From an uncultured Catenibacillus sp. (GTDB taxonomy: Bacteria > Bacillota > Clostridia > Lachnospirales > Lachnospiraceae), in NCBI GenBank assembly GCA_934339005.1, contig CAKRHR010000059.1:1-16207 (forward strand): DNA of 16,207 nt, in the 5' to 3' direction. This document shows, piece after piece, positions 6,338-14,128 of this stretch. How positions within the stretch are numbered: position 1 is the first letter of the stretch; every line of letters begins with the position of its first letter. The translations under genes were made by a program, and so were the position numbers. A model generated the notes under the pieces. It worked only from the letters and a program-made list of their open reading frames with translations. It was not told where the DNA came from and did not search any database.

Positions 6338-7231
6338 TTACATATCCAGCTGGTCTGCCAGTATAAACTTAAATTCATTTGCCAGGACACTAAGTGCCGG
6401 ATTATCATTTTTCTCTTTCCATACCATTACAATCGGGTGTCGGCTGCCAATCGGGATAAACCCAAAATCACTCATACCCTTTGCAGTAGACCACCAGTCT
6501 GTAACCGCTACACCCATGCCGTTGTGTACACAGGCATTCATTGACTCGATATTTCTGACAACCTGAATGCGTGGTTCAAATCCAAACGGACGCATATATT
6601 CCCGCACAAGATTTGCCGCATAAGTTGCCTCCTCGGATGATAATGCAAAGAAAAGTTCATTTTCAAAATCCTTCGGACATAAATCGACTTTTTTCGCCAG
6701 TTTGTGTTTGCTGGAAAATAAAATAATTCTCGGTATGGACGTCAATTCTTCCACATGTGTGTATTCGATATCGGCCAGCGTCACATCAATCGACATCGCC
6801 GCATCAATGCTGTCGTTTTTCAGTGCCTGCACTAGACCCCGGGTACCGAAACATTCCAGCAGAATCTCTACATTTGGATAATCCTGCTTAAACTTTTCAA
6901 GTATCGCAGGGAAGAAACCGGAGATATCCCAGCCCTCCAGACATCCAAGCCGTATCCGACCGCTTCTTTGTCTGTTTAAATCCTGCGCACGTTCCCGAAT
7001 CAGACGATAACGCACTTGTAAATCTGAAAAAAATTCATAATATAATTTACCGGCTTCTGTCAGGAAAATAGATTTGTTTGTTCTGTCAAATAACGCTACT
7101 CCCAGTTCTTTTTCCATCGCAGATACATGACGGCTGACTGCCGGCTGAGATACAGATAACTCTTCTGCTGTTTTTGTAAAACTCAAATTCCGCGCAACGG
7201 ATAAAAAATATTTAATCTGTAAATCGTTCAT
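6338..7231 (-). CDS. LysR-family transcriptional regulator
   Basis: This 297-residue protein has the standard LysR length and layout. An N-terminal winged helix-turn-helix occupies about residues 1-60 (LSFTKTAEELSVSQPAVSRHVSAME, given here only as the landmark from Leu16 to Glu40), followed by KELGVALFDR and a periplasmic-binding-like effector domain from about residue 88. The ATG at 7231 gives the family start MNDLQIKYFL and has GAGAGG about 9 nt before it; an in-frame GTG at 7252 is the less likely start. It points the same way as the P1 peptidase, M55 and racemase genes that follow. That is unusual for LysR genes, which are commonly divergent from their targets. It probably senses a substrate or product of that pathway; the effector is unknown. 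Confidence 0.92.
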   Translation of the reverse strand: MNDLQIKYFLSVARNLSFTKTAEELSVSQPAVSRHVSAMEKELGVALFDRTNKSIFLTEAGKLYYEFFSDLQVRYRLIRERAQDLNRQRSGRIRLGCLEGWDISGFFPAILEKFKQDYPNVEILLECFGTRGLVQALKNDSIDAAMSIDVTLADIEYTHVEELTSIPRIILFSSKHKLAKKVDLCPKDFENELFFALSSEEATYAANLVREYMRPFGFEPRIQVVRNIESMNACVHNGMGVAVTDWWSTAKGMSDFGFIPIGSRHPIVMVWKEKNDNPALSVLANEFKFILADQLDM

Positions 7232-7350
7232 TTGACCCAACCTCTCAATCACCCGGCATATGCCCTGATTTTACATTTCCAATAGTGTCATGTTACCACA
7301 GACCCTGCTTTCTTTCAAGGAATAATCCGTAAGTTATAACGTTTGGCACA

Positions 7351-7381
7351 TATATTGGCTTTGCAAATGAGTTATATTGGC
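7351..7381. repeat. Direct repeat TATATTGGC upstream of the LysR gene
   Basis: TATATTGGC occurs at 7351-7359 and again at 7373-7381, exactly 22 bp apart, or about two helical turns. This places both copies on one DNA face about 120-150 bp before the LysR start. They may be autoregulatory sites. Nothing else is seen in 7232-7390. Confidence 0.3.
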
Positions 7382-7390
7382 CCGTAAAGC

Positions 7391-7429
7391 AAAAATCGGC
7401 CAATACACGCCTTTGTGTATTGACCGATT
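7391..7429 (-). terminator. Terminator of the YedF/desulfurase/DUF3343 operon
   Basis: AATCGG-C-CAATACAC (7394-7408) pairs with GTGTATTG-A-CCGATT (7415-7429), with one mismatch and a 6-nt loop. In the minus direction it ends in ATTTTT (7396-7391), the expected T-run, about 75 bp after the DUF3343 stop. It separates that operon from the LysR gene. Confidence 0.8.
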
Positions 7430-7502
7430 AAGGATATACTAATATATTTTGGGATTTTTTTCAAGTTATTTTTCTATAAATTTTGACTGCATTCATACAA
7501 TT

Positions 7503-7733
7503 CTACAATTCTATAACTGCCATCTGCTGCCAGGATAACCCTCCATCTTTCATCTGCTGCATAATCATATCAAGCGCATCGGGCCTTGTCTTCCATGCCA
7601 GCCCACAACCTGCCGAAATCTGTGTCGGAAGAGGTATCAGCCGCCCTTCTATATGATGTTGTATGCAATACTTCTCCATCCGCATTGCCTGCGTTGTCGT
7701 TTCAAATGTGATAATTAGTGTCTGTGCTGTCAT
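7503..7733 (-). CDS. DUF3343 protein, putative Se/S carrier-like
   Basis: This 76-residue cytosolic protein has the DUF3343 pattern: an N-terminal beta strand TLIITFETTTQAM, a central PLPTQISAGCGLAWK with a single conserved-looking cysteine (Cys43), and a C-terminal helix and strand. Members are described as putative selenium/sulfur carrier-like proteins and usually sit beside cysteine desulfurases and YedF. Here the start overlaps the desulfurase stop by 4 nt (ATGA), which implies translational coupling and matched expression. It is the last gene of the trio, with a terminator just beyond. Carrier function is inferred from context and the lone cysteine, not proved. Confidence 0.82.
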   Translation of the reverse strand: MTAQTLIITFETTTQAMRMEKYCIQHHIEGRLIPLPTQISAGCGLAWKTRPDALDMIMQQMKDGGLSWQQMAVIEL

Positions 7734-8893
7734 CTTGTCTGCCTTTCTGCCAATCTTTTCAACGCCTCCGCTGCCTGATGGATTTCTTCCGGGGTGTTCA
7801 TGTTGGAGAAACTGAAGCGGACTGCGCCCTGCTTTTTCGTGCCGAGGCTCTCATGCATCAGTGGAGCGCAGTGGGCACCTGCTCTGACAGCGATTTCTGC
7901 GTTTTCCCACAACCAGTCCGCCACATAAGCAGAGTCCAGATTACCCATATTTAAAGTAACTGTCGCAATTCTTTGGTTCAAATCCGGATTACCATATAAA
8001 GTAATGCCTTCAATATCAGATACTTCATCGACAAATTGTCTGCATAACATCATCTGCTTAACTCTGATATTTTCAACACCTTCCTGCACAATGTATTCAA
8101 GTGCTGCACCAAGTCCGGCGATGCCGTGTGCATTTTGTGTACCGGCTTCAAGTACATCCGGCATTTGGGGTGGCTGCTTTCTGTCAAAGCTGTGTACACC
8201 GCTGCCGCCAACCTTTAACGGTGAAATATCCAGACCTTCGCGAATGTAAATTCCACCAGTGCCCTGTGGCCCCAGCAGCCCTTTATGCCCGGAAAAACAA
8301 AACACATCAATACCCATTTTCCAAACATCCACAGGCACACATCCCGCGGTCTGCGCACCGTCCACAATGAGCAACAATCCATGTGCTTTGGCAAAATGAG
8401 AAATGCGCGCCAAATCGGTCAGATTACCTGTCAGATTTGACGCATGTGTGACCACAAGGGCTTTGGTATTTTTCCTGCAGCTTTGCTCTAAAATATCATA
8501 GTCCAGCAGACCTTCACCCGCTGCATAATGCTTATCCAACGGTACAAAAGTCACTGAAACGTTTTCCTCATCCATTTTCCGGTATAATGGCCGTAAAACA
8601 GAATTATGCTCACACACTGTTGTTATCACATGCTCACCCGAATGAATCAGGCTATGTATCGCTATATTTAAACTCTCCGTGGCATTTGCAGTAAATGCAA
8701 TACATTCCGGTGATTCGGCATGAAGCAGCTCTGCCAGAAGCATGCGCGTATTAAAAATCATCCGCGCAGTATCTAAAGTTGCCCCATGACCGCCGCGTCC
8801 GGCATTGCCAACATATGAAAACGCCTCTGCCACCGCCCGCGCCACCTGTGGCGGTTTATGAAATGACGTTGCTGCATTGTCCAGATAAATCAT
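7730..8893 (-). CDS. Cysteine desulfurase family protein (class V aminotransferase fold)
   Basis: This 387-residue PLP enzyme is of the NifS/SufS type. It releases sulfur from cysteine (or selenium from selenocysteine) as an enzyme-bound persulfide or selenide. Visible residues: N-terminal YLDNAAT, His96 in CEHNSVL, Asp178 and Gln181 in IVDGAQTAG, Schiff-base Lys204 in FSGHKGLLGPQGTGG, and catalytic Cys342 in RAGAHCAPLMHESLGT. The last motif resembles the SufS-like subgroup often linked to selenium-dependent molybdenum hydroxylases in clostridia and enterococci. Both ends overlap neighbours by 4 nt (ATGA), so YedF, this enzyme and DUF3343 are translated as a unit. Desulfurase-fold identity is firm; a selenium role rests on context. 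Confidence 0.9.
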   Translation of the reverse strand: MIYLDNAATSFHKPPQVARAVAEAFSYVGNAGRGGHGATLDTARMIFNTRMLLAELLHAESPECIAFTANATESLNIAIHSLIHSGEHVITTVCEHNSVLRPLYRKMDEENVSVTFVPLDKHYAAGEGLLDYDILEQSCRKNTKALVVTHASNLTGNLTDLARISHFAKAHGLLLIVDGAQTAGCVPVDVWKMGIDVFCFSGHKGLLGPQGTGGIYIREGLDISPLKVGGSGVHSFDRKQPPQMPDVLEAGTQNAHGIAGLGAALEYIVQEGVENIRVKQMMLCRQFVDEVSDIEGITLYGNPDLNQRIATVTLNMGNLDSAYVADWLWENAEIAVRAGAHCAPLMHESLGTKKQGAVRFSFSNMNTPEEIHQAAEALKRLAERQTR

Positions 8894-9501
8894 GGTTTTA
8901 TAATCAAACCTGCCTTTGTCATTTTCTCTGCAATCACATACATATTTGTCACTTCACCAACCGCAAGTTTGTCTGTGATGCCATAAAAATTCAGGCAAGT
9001 ACCACAAGTCAGGATTTCTACACCAGCAGCCTCAAGTGTCTTTAAATCTTCCAAAGAAGCTGAACCTTCACAAGTCAGTTTTGCGCCGCCATTATAAAAA
9101 AGCATTGTAGATGGAAGTGTGCCCTGCTGGCTGATGGCATAAATAAAACCTTTGATCAGCACTGCACCAAGTTCATCGTTGCCCTCACCCATCTTATCTG
9201 AAGAAATCGCAATAACTGTGTTTGTTCTGGCATCCGGGATGCATGTTGTTTCGGATGCATTTACTGAAGCTGTGCCATTTGCTATCTGCACATCAATCAC
9301 AACTTTAAACTGTGCTTCACCCAGTTTTTCAGATTTGACAGCATAGCCCTCATGGGTTGCCATTTTCATTAAATTCTGAACTGCCACTTCATTGTCCACC
9401 AGAGTTTCCACAACATCAGAAACTGTCATTGTCTGAATAGCCTTTTTTGTTTTTACAACCGGAATCGGGCACGCATCGCCCATTGCATTAATTTGTATCA
9501 T
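8890..9501 (-). CDS. yedF: YedF-type sulfurtransferase-like selenium metabolism protein
   Basis: This 203-residue two-domain protein has an N-terminal TusA/SirA domain (residues about 1-70) with the CPxP motif at Cys11 (DACPIPVVKTKKAI). A C-terminal DsrE-like domain (about 95-203) carries the TCGTCLNFYG pair, Cys166 and Cys169. This fused architecture is the selenium-metabolism YedF family, which co-occurs with selenophosphate-related genes and cysteine desulfurases. It probably passes sulfur or selenium between cysteines. The ATG at 9501 has AAAGGAG 10 nt upstream; an internal ATG at residue 7 would start at MGDACPIP and remains possible. It leads the trio, and a 16-bp palindrome lies upstream at 9583-9598. 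Confidence 0.88.
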   Translation of the reverse strand: MIQINAMGDACPIPVVKTKKAIQTMTVSDVVETLVDNEVAVQNLMKMATHEGYAVKSEKLGEAQFKVVIDVQIANGTASVNASETTCIPDARTNTVIAISSDKMGEGNDELGAVLIKGFIYAISQQGTLPSTMLFYNGGAKLTCEGSASLEDLKTLEAAGVEILTCGTCLNFYGITDKLAVGEVTNMYVIAEKMTKAGLIIKP

Positions 9502-9582
9502 GATATTTGCACTCCTTTATCTTTATCAAGACACTCATCTCTATTAAATCCTGTTATATCATACTCTTCTATTATGAGAAGT

Positions 9583-9598
9583 AACATAATGTTATGTT
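9583..9598. promoter_or_regulatory. Palindrome AACATAA-TG-TTATGTT upstream of yedF
   Basis: Perfect 7-bp arms flank a 2-bp centre, 82 bp upstream of the yedF start. It lies in the 154-bp gap after the TldE gene, where no convincing terminator is seen. A TATGAT on the minus strand lies downstream of it as a possible -10. It is a candidate operator for the selenium-type operon; no regulator is assigned. Confidence 0.4.
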
Positions 9599-9655
9599 CT
9601 CGCCACGATGAAATATTTAAGATTAATAGCTTTATTTTTCTAATTTAAAGTTTCT

Positions 9656-10942
9656 CTACTTGCCTGCAACACTCACATGCTTAAGCAGCATCGCCTTCGG
9701 ACCTTTAAATCCTGCTGTATCCTGCATTTCCTTTGAAAAAATAAATTCTTTCTGCGCATCATAGATATTGCCGTTGATTGAACCACCTGTAACAGGTGTA
9801 ATCTTTGTACCGTCATTTAAATACGCCAGACGAATCTCTCCGCCATAGTAACCATTCATTGCATTCATCTGGAAATCTGAAAAATTCACAACATATAATC
9901 CTTTATGCGCTTTCATCTCTTCAAATGACATATGGCCTGAGGCACATTCTATCTTTCTATAGTTACCTGTTGCAGGGACATTCAGATAACTTGAAAAACG
10001 CACACCTGTATGAATATTTTTAAATACACCATCAGTAATACACGGCAAAGTTTTCATCGTTGTACCCTCTGTACTAAATGGCTCAGTTGGTATATATGTC
10101 AGATTTAAAAGTTCACCACAAACTTCGGTTGGCTCACCCTGAATAAAATCGCCTATTCTGAAATCTGAATATTCATTGTATATATATCCGCCTGCTGCAC
10201 GATCTTTATAATAAGATAATACTGTCTGCACATATCTGTCAGAAAGCACCACATCATACACACCTGCATCCGGTGCAGTATCTGCTGCCGCACGGTCATG
10301 CACCATCACAAGCGCATTTTTCACTTTTTCTTTTAAAGCATCCAGCGCTAAAGTATCATACTCAAAGTTCTGCCATATCTCTACATCCTGTGGTGCTTTA
10401 CACTGAACAACAAACTCACCATTGATATTGTAATCCATGTAGCTGACATCCACATTCTGTGAATTGAGCACACGCACCTTTTTGCACTCTGCAAAAATCT
10501 CAGCCGAATTCATGTAACTATCTGTTTTTACTTCTGCTTCTGCTTCATAAATCGCATTTGCAACTGCACCTGCCACCTCTTCAAGTGACATCTCTGCCAG
10601 GTTTGTCTTTGGAATAACACATTCTGATACATTATCTTTAGCCAGTTCATAATACATATTTGGCACAAACGCTGCAGCCATGAATGCTTTTTTACATTTT
10701 AATCTGATTTCATCCTCAGAATCTGCCGGATTGACCACAAATACAGCATTTCCACGGCATTGATTTCCATCTTTTTCGAAATCTCTATAAACAGTCACTT
10801 TAACATCATGAATATTTTCAGCACGACGCATATCCAGTGACTGTTTAACAAAAAACAGTTCTGCAGACTCAAGATATGTCTCCTGAATCAAATAATCAGT
10901 CATCTGTTCTTCTTTTAAAATACGCACAATTGTATCTATCAC
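9656..10942 (-). CDS. TldE/PmbA-type subunit of a TldD-TldE protease
   Basis: This 428-residue protein belongs to the TldD/PmbA family, whose paired subunits form a cytosolic heterodimeric metalloprotease that trims unfolded or small peptides. This partner lacks the HExxxH zinc motif, as expected of the TldE/PmbA subunit. The C-terminal half has the family pattern, with LNLTYIPTEPFSTEGTT, a TGVRFSSYLNVPATGNYRK stretch and a terminal VTGGSINGNIYD. The start codon is GTG at 10942, supported by GGGAGG 8 nt upstream; the nearby ATG is out of frame and stops at once. It follows the TldD gene by 43 bp, so the two are surely cotranscribed. Substrate is unknown; other TldDE pairs mature peptide toxins or natural products. 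Confidence 0.85.
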   Translation of the reverse strand: MIDTIVRILKEEQMTDYLIQETYLESAELFFVKQSLDMRRAENIHDVKVTVYRDFEKDGNQCRGNAVFVVNPADSEDEIRLKCKKAFMAAAFVPNMYYELAKDNVSECVIPKTNLAEMSLEEVAGAVANAIYEAEAEVKTDSYMNSAEIFAECKKVRVLNSQNVDVSYMDYNINGEFVVQCKAPQDVEIWQNFEYDTLALDALKEKVKNALVMVHDRAAADTAPDAGVYDVVLSDRYVQTVLSYYKDRAAGGYIYNEYSDFRIGDFIQGEPTEVCGELLNLTYIPTEPFSTEGTTMKTLPCITDGVFKNIHTGVRFSSYLNVPATGNYRKIECASGHMSFEEMKAHKGLYVVNFSDFQMNAMNGYYGGEIRLAYLNDGTKITPVTGGSINGNIYDAQKEFIFSKEMQDTAGFKGPKAMLLKHVSVAGK

Positions 10943-10985
10943 GTCATTTTCCTCCCATTTTTGGTTAAACTATAGATATATCTTA

Positions 10986-12425
10986 TCAGCCCAGTCGAAT
11001 CTTAGCTTTAATGTATGGACCACCGTCAGATACTTTCACCCATTCTTTATAACCTTTACCACAGAAACCTGTGCCACATAAGCTCGCTTCATCAGACATC
11101 ATTGTAATGGATTTTAAAAGATCCGGCACATAACCTGTCAATACAACCGGTGAGAAAATCTTTCCTGTAAACTTGCCATCTTTGATTTCTCTAGCAATAT
11201 TTACCATCATCTGAATACCCCAGTTCTTAGGATCTTCCATACCACTTGAGGCATCCTGAAGTAAAAATCCATATTTGATTGAGGCTATCATATCTTCAAG
11301 TTTATCTTTGCCAGGTTCAAACCATGTATTCGTCATACGTGTATAGGCTTTTCTTTTATAACTTTCACGACGTCCGTTACCTGTTGGCACCGTTCCTAAA
11401 TACATTGCTGACTGTGCATCTGAAATACCTGATTGCAAAATGCCATCTTTGATCACTACAGTATCTGTCGCTAATGTACCTTCATCATCAAAATAATATG
11501 TCGCACTTTCATGACGGGCATTGATTGACGCACCATCATGCATCGTTAATATCGGAGCAGCCACATAATCACCCACACAGTAATGTGCAAGTGCACGGTC
11601 TTTGACAAACATATCCATCTCAACACCATGTCCAAAAGCTTCATGTGCAATCATACCTGTAACTTCCGGTGTGCAGATACATTCATATTCACCAGGAACC
11701 ATCGGTTCGGCTTCAAGCAGATCCAGTGCATTTTTCCCTACCTCTGGAATAGCTGATTCCATATGGTCAAACATCTCCACGCCACCAAGATTTGAGAAGC
11801 CTTTAAAACCATATTTGACCTGCTGTCCTTTCTTCACGCTGATAAGCAAAGCTCCATTTGTCCACAGTACATTCTGTTCCATATCACGATTTCTTGAAAG
11901 AAATAATTTACTGTATTTTTGATAACTCATACCAAGTTGGGCATCTAACACTTTTTCATCAAATGCTATTGCTTTATCTTTAAGCTCTGACAATTTGTTT
12001 ATAATTGCCTCATCACCTAATGTTTCCGGTGCAATTTCATATTCTGTACTCTCGGAAAATACACAAGGTTCATCATTTAATATCTTATACTCGCTAAGAG
12101 ATAATGCGCCAATACCCTCTTTAAGTTTTGTCACTTTTGTCTGTACAGTTGCAACAATTTCATCCAATTTTGCCGCGTCTAATTCATTAAAAGAATATTC
12201 ACCATATGACTGTCCGTCATACACTTTAATAACAAAACCTCTGTTAGACAATAAATCATTTTCGCTCATCATGGTTGTTGTCTTTGTTACTCTGTAATCA
12301 AATGCCTGTGCATCTACAGCAAGAATTGATGCATAAGGGTAAATCTCAAGCAGCTTCTTCAGCAATTGCCGAAGAAGTTCTTTATGTGATTTGATGTATT
12401 CACTTGCACTTACTTTCATCTTCAT
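10986..12425 (-). CDS. TldD-type zinc metalloprotease subunit
   Basis: This 479-residue protein is the catalytic half of a TldD/TldE pair. The zinc-binding HEAFGH motif is at His261-His266 in MIAHEAFGHGVEMDMF. A C-terminal GFCGKGYK (Cys455) fits the third, cysteine ligand seen in E. coli TldD. In the known complex, peptides are threaded through a channel into this site. Two adjacent ATG codons (12425 and 12419) are possible starts. AAAGGA sits only 4 nt before the first and 10 nt before the second, so the exact start is open. A good promoter lies about 50 bp upstream, and the TldE gene follows 43 bp downstream. The peptidase identity is firm; the physiological substrate is not visible. Confidence 0.9.
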   Translation of the reverse strand: MKMKVSASEYIKSHKELLRQLLKKLLEIYPYASILAVDAQAFDYRVTKTTTMMSENDLLSNRGFVIKVYDGQSYGEYSFNELDAAKLDEIVATVQTKVTKLKEGIGALSLSEYKILNDEPCVFSESTEYEIAPETLGDEAIINKLSELKDKAIAFDEKVLDAQLGMSYQKYSKLFLSRNRDMEQNVLWTNGALLISVKKGQQVKYGFKGFSNLGGVEMFDHMESAIPEVGKNALDLLEAEPMVPGEYECICTPEVTGMIAHEAFGHGVEMDMFVKDRALAHYCVGDYVAAPILTMHDGASINARHESATYYFDDEGTLATDTVVIKDGILQSGISDAQSAMYLGTVPTGNGRRESYKRKAYTRMTNTWFEPGKDKLEDMIASIKYGFLLQDASSGMEDPKNWGIQMMVNIAREIKDGKFTGKIFSPVVLTGYVPDLLKSITMMSDEASLCGTGFCGKGYKEWVKVSDGGPYIKAKIRLG

Positions 12426-12473
12426 TAATTCCTTTCTTTTCCTTCAGGTTTTCTTAATAATGTTCACAATTCT

Positions 12474-12502
12474 TTTATAGCTTCATCACAAATCAGTCAC
12501 AA
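12474..12502 (-). promoter_or_regulatory. tldD promoter (TTGTGA-N17-TATAAA)
   Basis: Minus-strand TTGTGA (12502-12497), 17 bp, then TATAAA (12479-12474) gives a leader of about 42 nt before the TldD gene. It separates the tldDE unit from the nucleoside phosphorylase operon upstream. Confidence 0.7.
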
Positions 12503-12569
12503 TTTCTCTATATAATAAAATCATCAAATGAAACAGAGAAAACACAAAGAAATCTTTTAAAGAGTTTCC

Positions 12570-12644
12570 TTAAAAAGCAAACTTAAACTTCTGTTTCACA
12601 CCGATTCTCCTATTTTTCGTAGGATTTAAATAGATTTTTTTCAT
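12570..12644 (-). CDS. Possible small basic ORF (24 codons)
   Basis: An ATG at 12644 is preceded by AGGGAGG with a 5-nt spacer, an excellent ribosome binding site, and opens a 24-codon frame ending in TAA at 12570. The product starts MKKIYLNPTKNRRIG and ends KQKFKFAF. It has ten Lys/Arg and no acidic residue, no clear membrane helix and no family I recognise. It lies between the phosphorylase terminator (12667-12692) and the tldD promoter, in a 383-bp stretch otherwise without genes. It could be a real small protein, a leader peptide for tldDE, or a remnant. A promoter of its own is not obvious. Confidence 0.4.
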   Translation of the reverse strand: MKKIYLNPTKNRRIGVKQKFKFAF

Positions 12645-12666
12645 AATAACCTCCCTCTTACTTGTG

Positions 12667-12692
12667 AAAAGCACCACAGAAGTGGTGCTTTT
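12667..12692 (-). terminator. Terminator after the nucleoside phosphorylase gene
   Basis: AAAAGCACCAC (12667-12677) pairs with GTGGTGCTTTT (12682-12692) around AGAA. In the minus direction it ends in CTTTTC, and in the plus direction in CTTTTTG. It lies about 120 bp after the phosphorylase stop and 23 bp before the small ORF's start codon. The 12693-12808 stretch holds nothing else I can support. Confidence 0.75.
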
Positions 12693-12808
12693 TGCTGTGT
12701 ATAAAATAAAAAGCAGCTATTCATCAGATTTCTTACATCTTCATATTTAACCAATTTCAAAATTAAACATTTTATCATACAATCACAAACGGATTTTTAA
12801 CTCATATA

Positions 12809-14107
12809 TCATAATATTTTATAAATTAACGGCTCTTTGTCAGGCTTCTGGCTGCCAATCTCATAACCTTCATAAAAATCATGAATCCATGCATCTTCTA
12901 ACGGCTTGTTGTGATGTACCCACGCAAGGACTTCACCTTCTGCCACCGCATCTCCTGTTTTTTTATTTAATACAATGCCCGCTGACGGATCGATGACATC
13001 TTCTATCGTTTCGCGGCCTGCACCAATCTGCATTGCCAGTCTGCCAAAATCTACAGCTTTCATACCACAGATATAACCAGACTTTCTGGATAACACCGGC
13101 GTAACATATGTTGCCTGGGGCAGCAATCCCGGATTATCAATCTGACAAACATCGCCACCCTGCGCCTGCACAAGCTGTTTGAATTTTTCAAATGCTGCAC
13201 CGCTTCGAATGGCATGCTCAAGCATTTTCTGCGCCGCAGCTTCATCCTCTGCCACCTGCGCCTGCACAAGCATTAATCGTCCGGCAGTCATACATAATTC
13301 TGTAAAATCCTCCGGTCCATGACCTTTAAGTGTATCAATAGCTTCTTTAACTTCAAGCGCATTACCAATCGCCCGGCCAAGGGGCAGCTCCATATTTGTA
13401 ATCATGGCATGTACGCTCCGGCCTGCTGCCGTACCAATGTCAATCATCGCTCTGGCAAGCTTCTCGGCATCCTCTTTTGTTTTCATAAATGCACCACTGC
13501 CATATTTGACGTCCAGTGAAATCACATCACTGCCTGCCGCCAGTTTTTTAGACATGATGCTTGATGCGATTAACGGCAGTGAATCCACTGTACCTGTCAC
13601 ATCGCGCAATGCATACAATTTCTTATCTGCAGGCACCAAATCGCCTGTCTGTCCAATCATGGCAATGCCAATCTCCTGCACCTGCCGGATAAATGCCTGC
13701 TCATCAATAAAGCAGTTATATCCGTGAATGGATTCCAGCTTATCCAGCGTACCGCCGGTATATCCAAGTCCGCGTCCGGACATTTTGGCAACTTTTACAC
13801 CACATGCTGCAATAAGCGGACTCAATGTCAGAGAGGTCTTATCTCCCACACCGCCTGTGGAGTGTTTATCAGCTTTAATCCCCGGAATACAATCGAGATT
13901 TAATACATCACCGCTATGCATCATCGCCAGTGTCAAATCGCTTGTTTCCCTGGCATTCATGCCATTAAACACAATCGCCATCAGTAATGCACTGACCTGG
14001 TAGTCCGGGATTTTACCTGCTGTATAATCATGAATCCACCAGTTGATTTCATCCGTTGTCAGTTCCTGACCTTCTCTTTTTTTGACAATTAAATCAACAA
14101 AACGCAT
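12809..14107 (-). CDS. pdp: Pyrimidine-nucleoside phosphorylase
   Basis: This 432-residue enzyme cleaves uridine, deoxyuridine or thymidine with phosphate, giving the base and (deoxy)ribose-1-phosphate, in cytosolic nucleoside salvage. The family signature is complete: KADKHSTGGVGDK with Lys81 and Ser83, KMSGRGLGYTGGTLDKLES, and the base-binding residues Arg168, Ser183 and Lys187 at the same numbers as in Bacillus Pdp. Lys108, rather than the methionine of thymidine phosphorylases, favours the broad pyrimidine enzyme over DeoA. I chose the ATG at 14107 because GAGGTGG lies just before it; an in-frame ATG at 14122 would place that site inside the gene. It follows a TmcAL-like gene by 21 bp, in one operon. 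Confidence 0.93.
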   Translation of the reverse strand: MRFVDLIVKKREGQELTTDEINWWIHDYTAGKIPDYQVSALLMAIVFNGMNARETSDLTLAMMHSGDVLNLDCIPGIKADKHSTGGVGDKTSLTLSPLIAACGVKVAKMSGRGLGYTGGTLDKLESIHGYNCFIDEQAFIRQVQEIGIAMIGQTGDLVPADKKLYALRDVTGTVDSLPLIASSIMSKKLAAGSDVISLDVKYGSGAFMKTKEDAEKLARAMIDIGTAAGRSVHAMITNMELPLGRAIGNALEVKEAIDTLKGHGPEDFTELCMTAGRLMLVQAQVAEDEAAAQKMLEHAIRSGAAFEKFKQLVQAQGGDVCQIDNPGLLPQATYVTPVLSRKSGYICGMKAVDFGRLAMQIGAGRETIEDVIDPSAGIVLNKKTGDAVAEGEVLAWVHHNKPLEDAWIHDFYEGYEIGSQKPDKEPLIYKIL

Positions 14108-14128
14108 AACCCCACCTCGCATTTTCTG

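Noticed and set aside
12809..14107. Thymidine phosphorylase (deoA) rather than pyrimidine-nucleoside phosphorylase
   Set aside because: Length, residue numbering and Lys108 fit Bacillus-type Pdp better.
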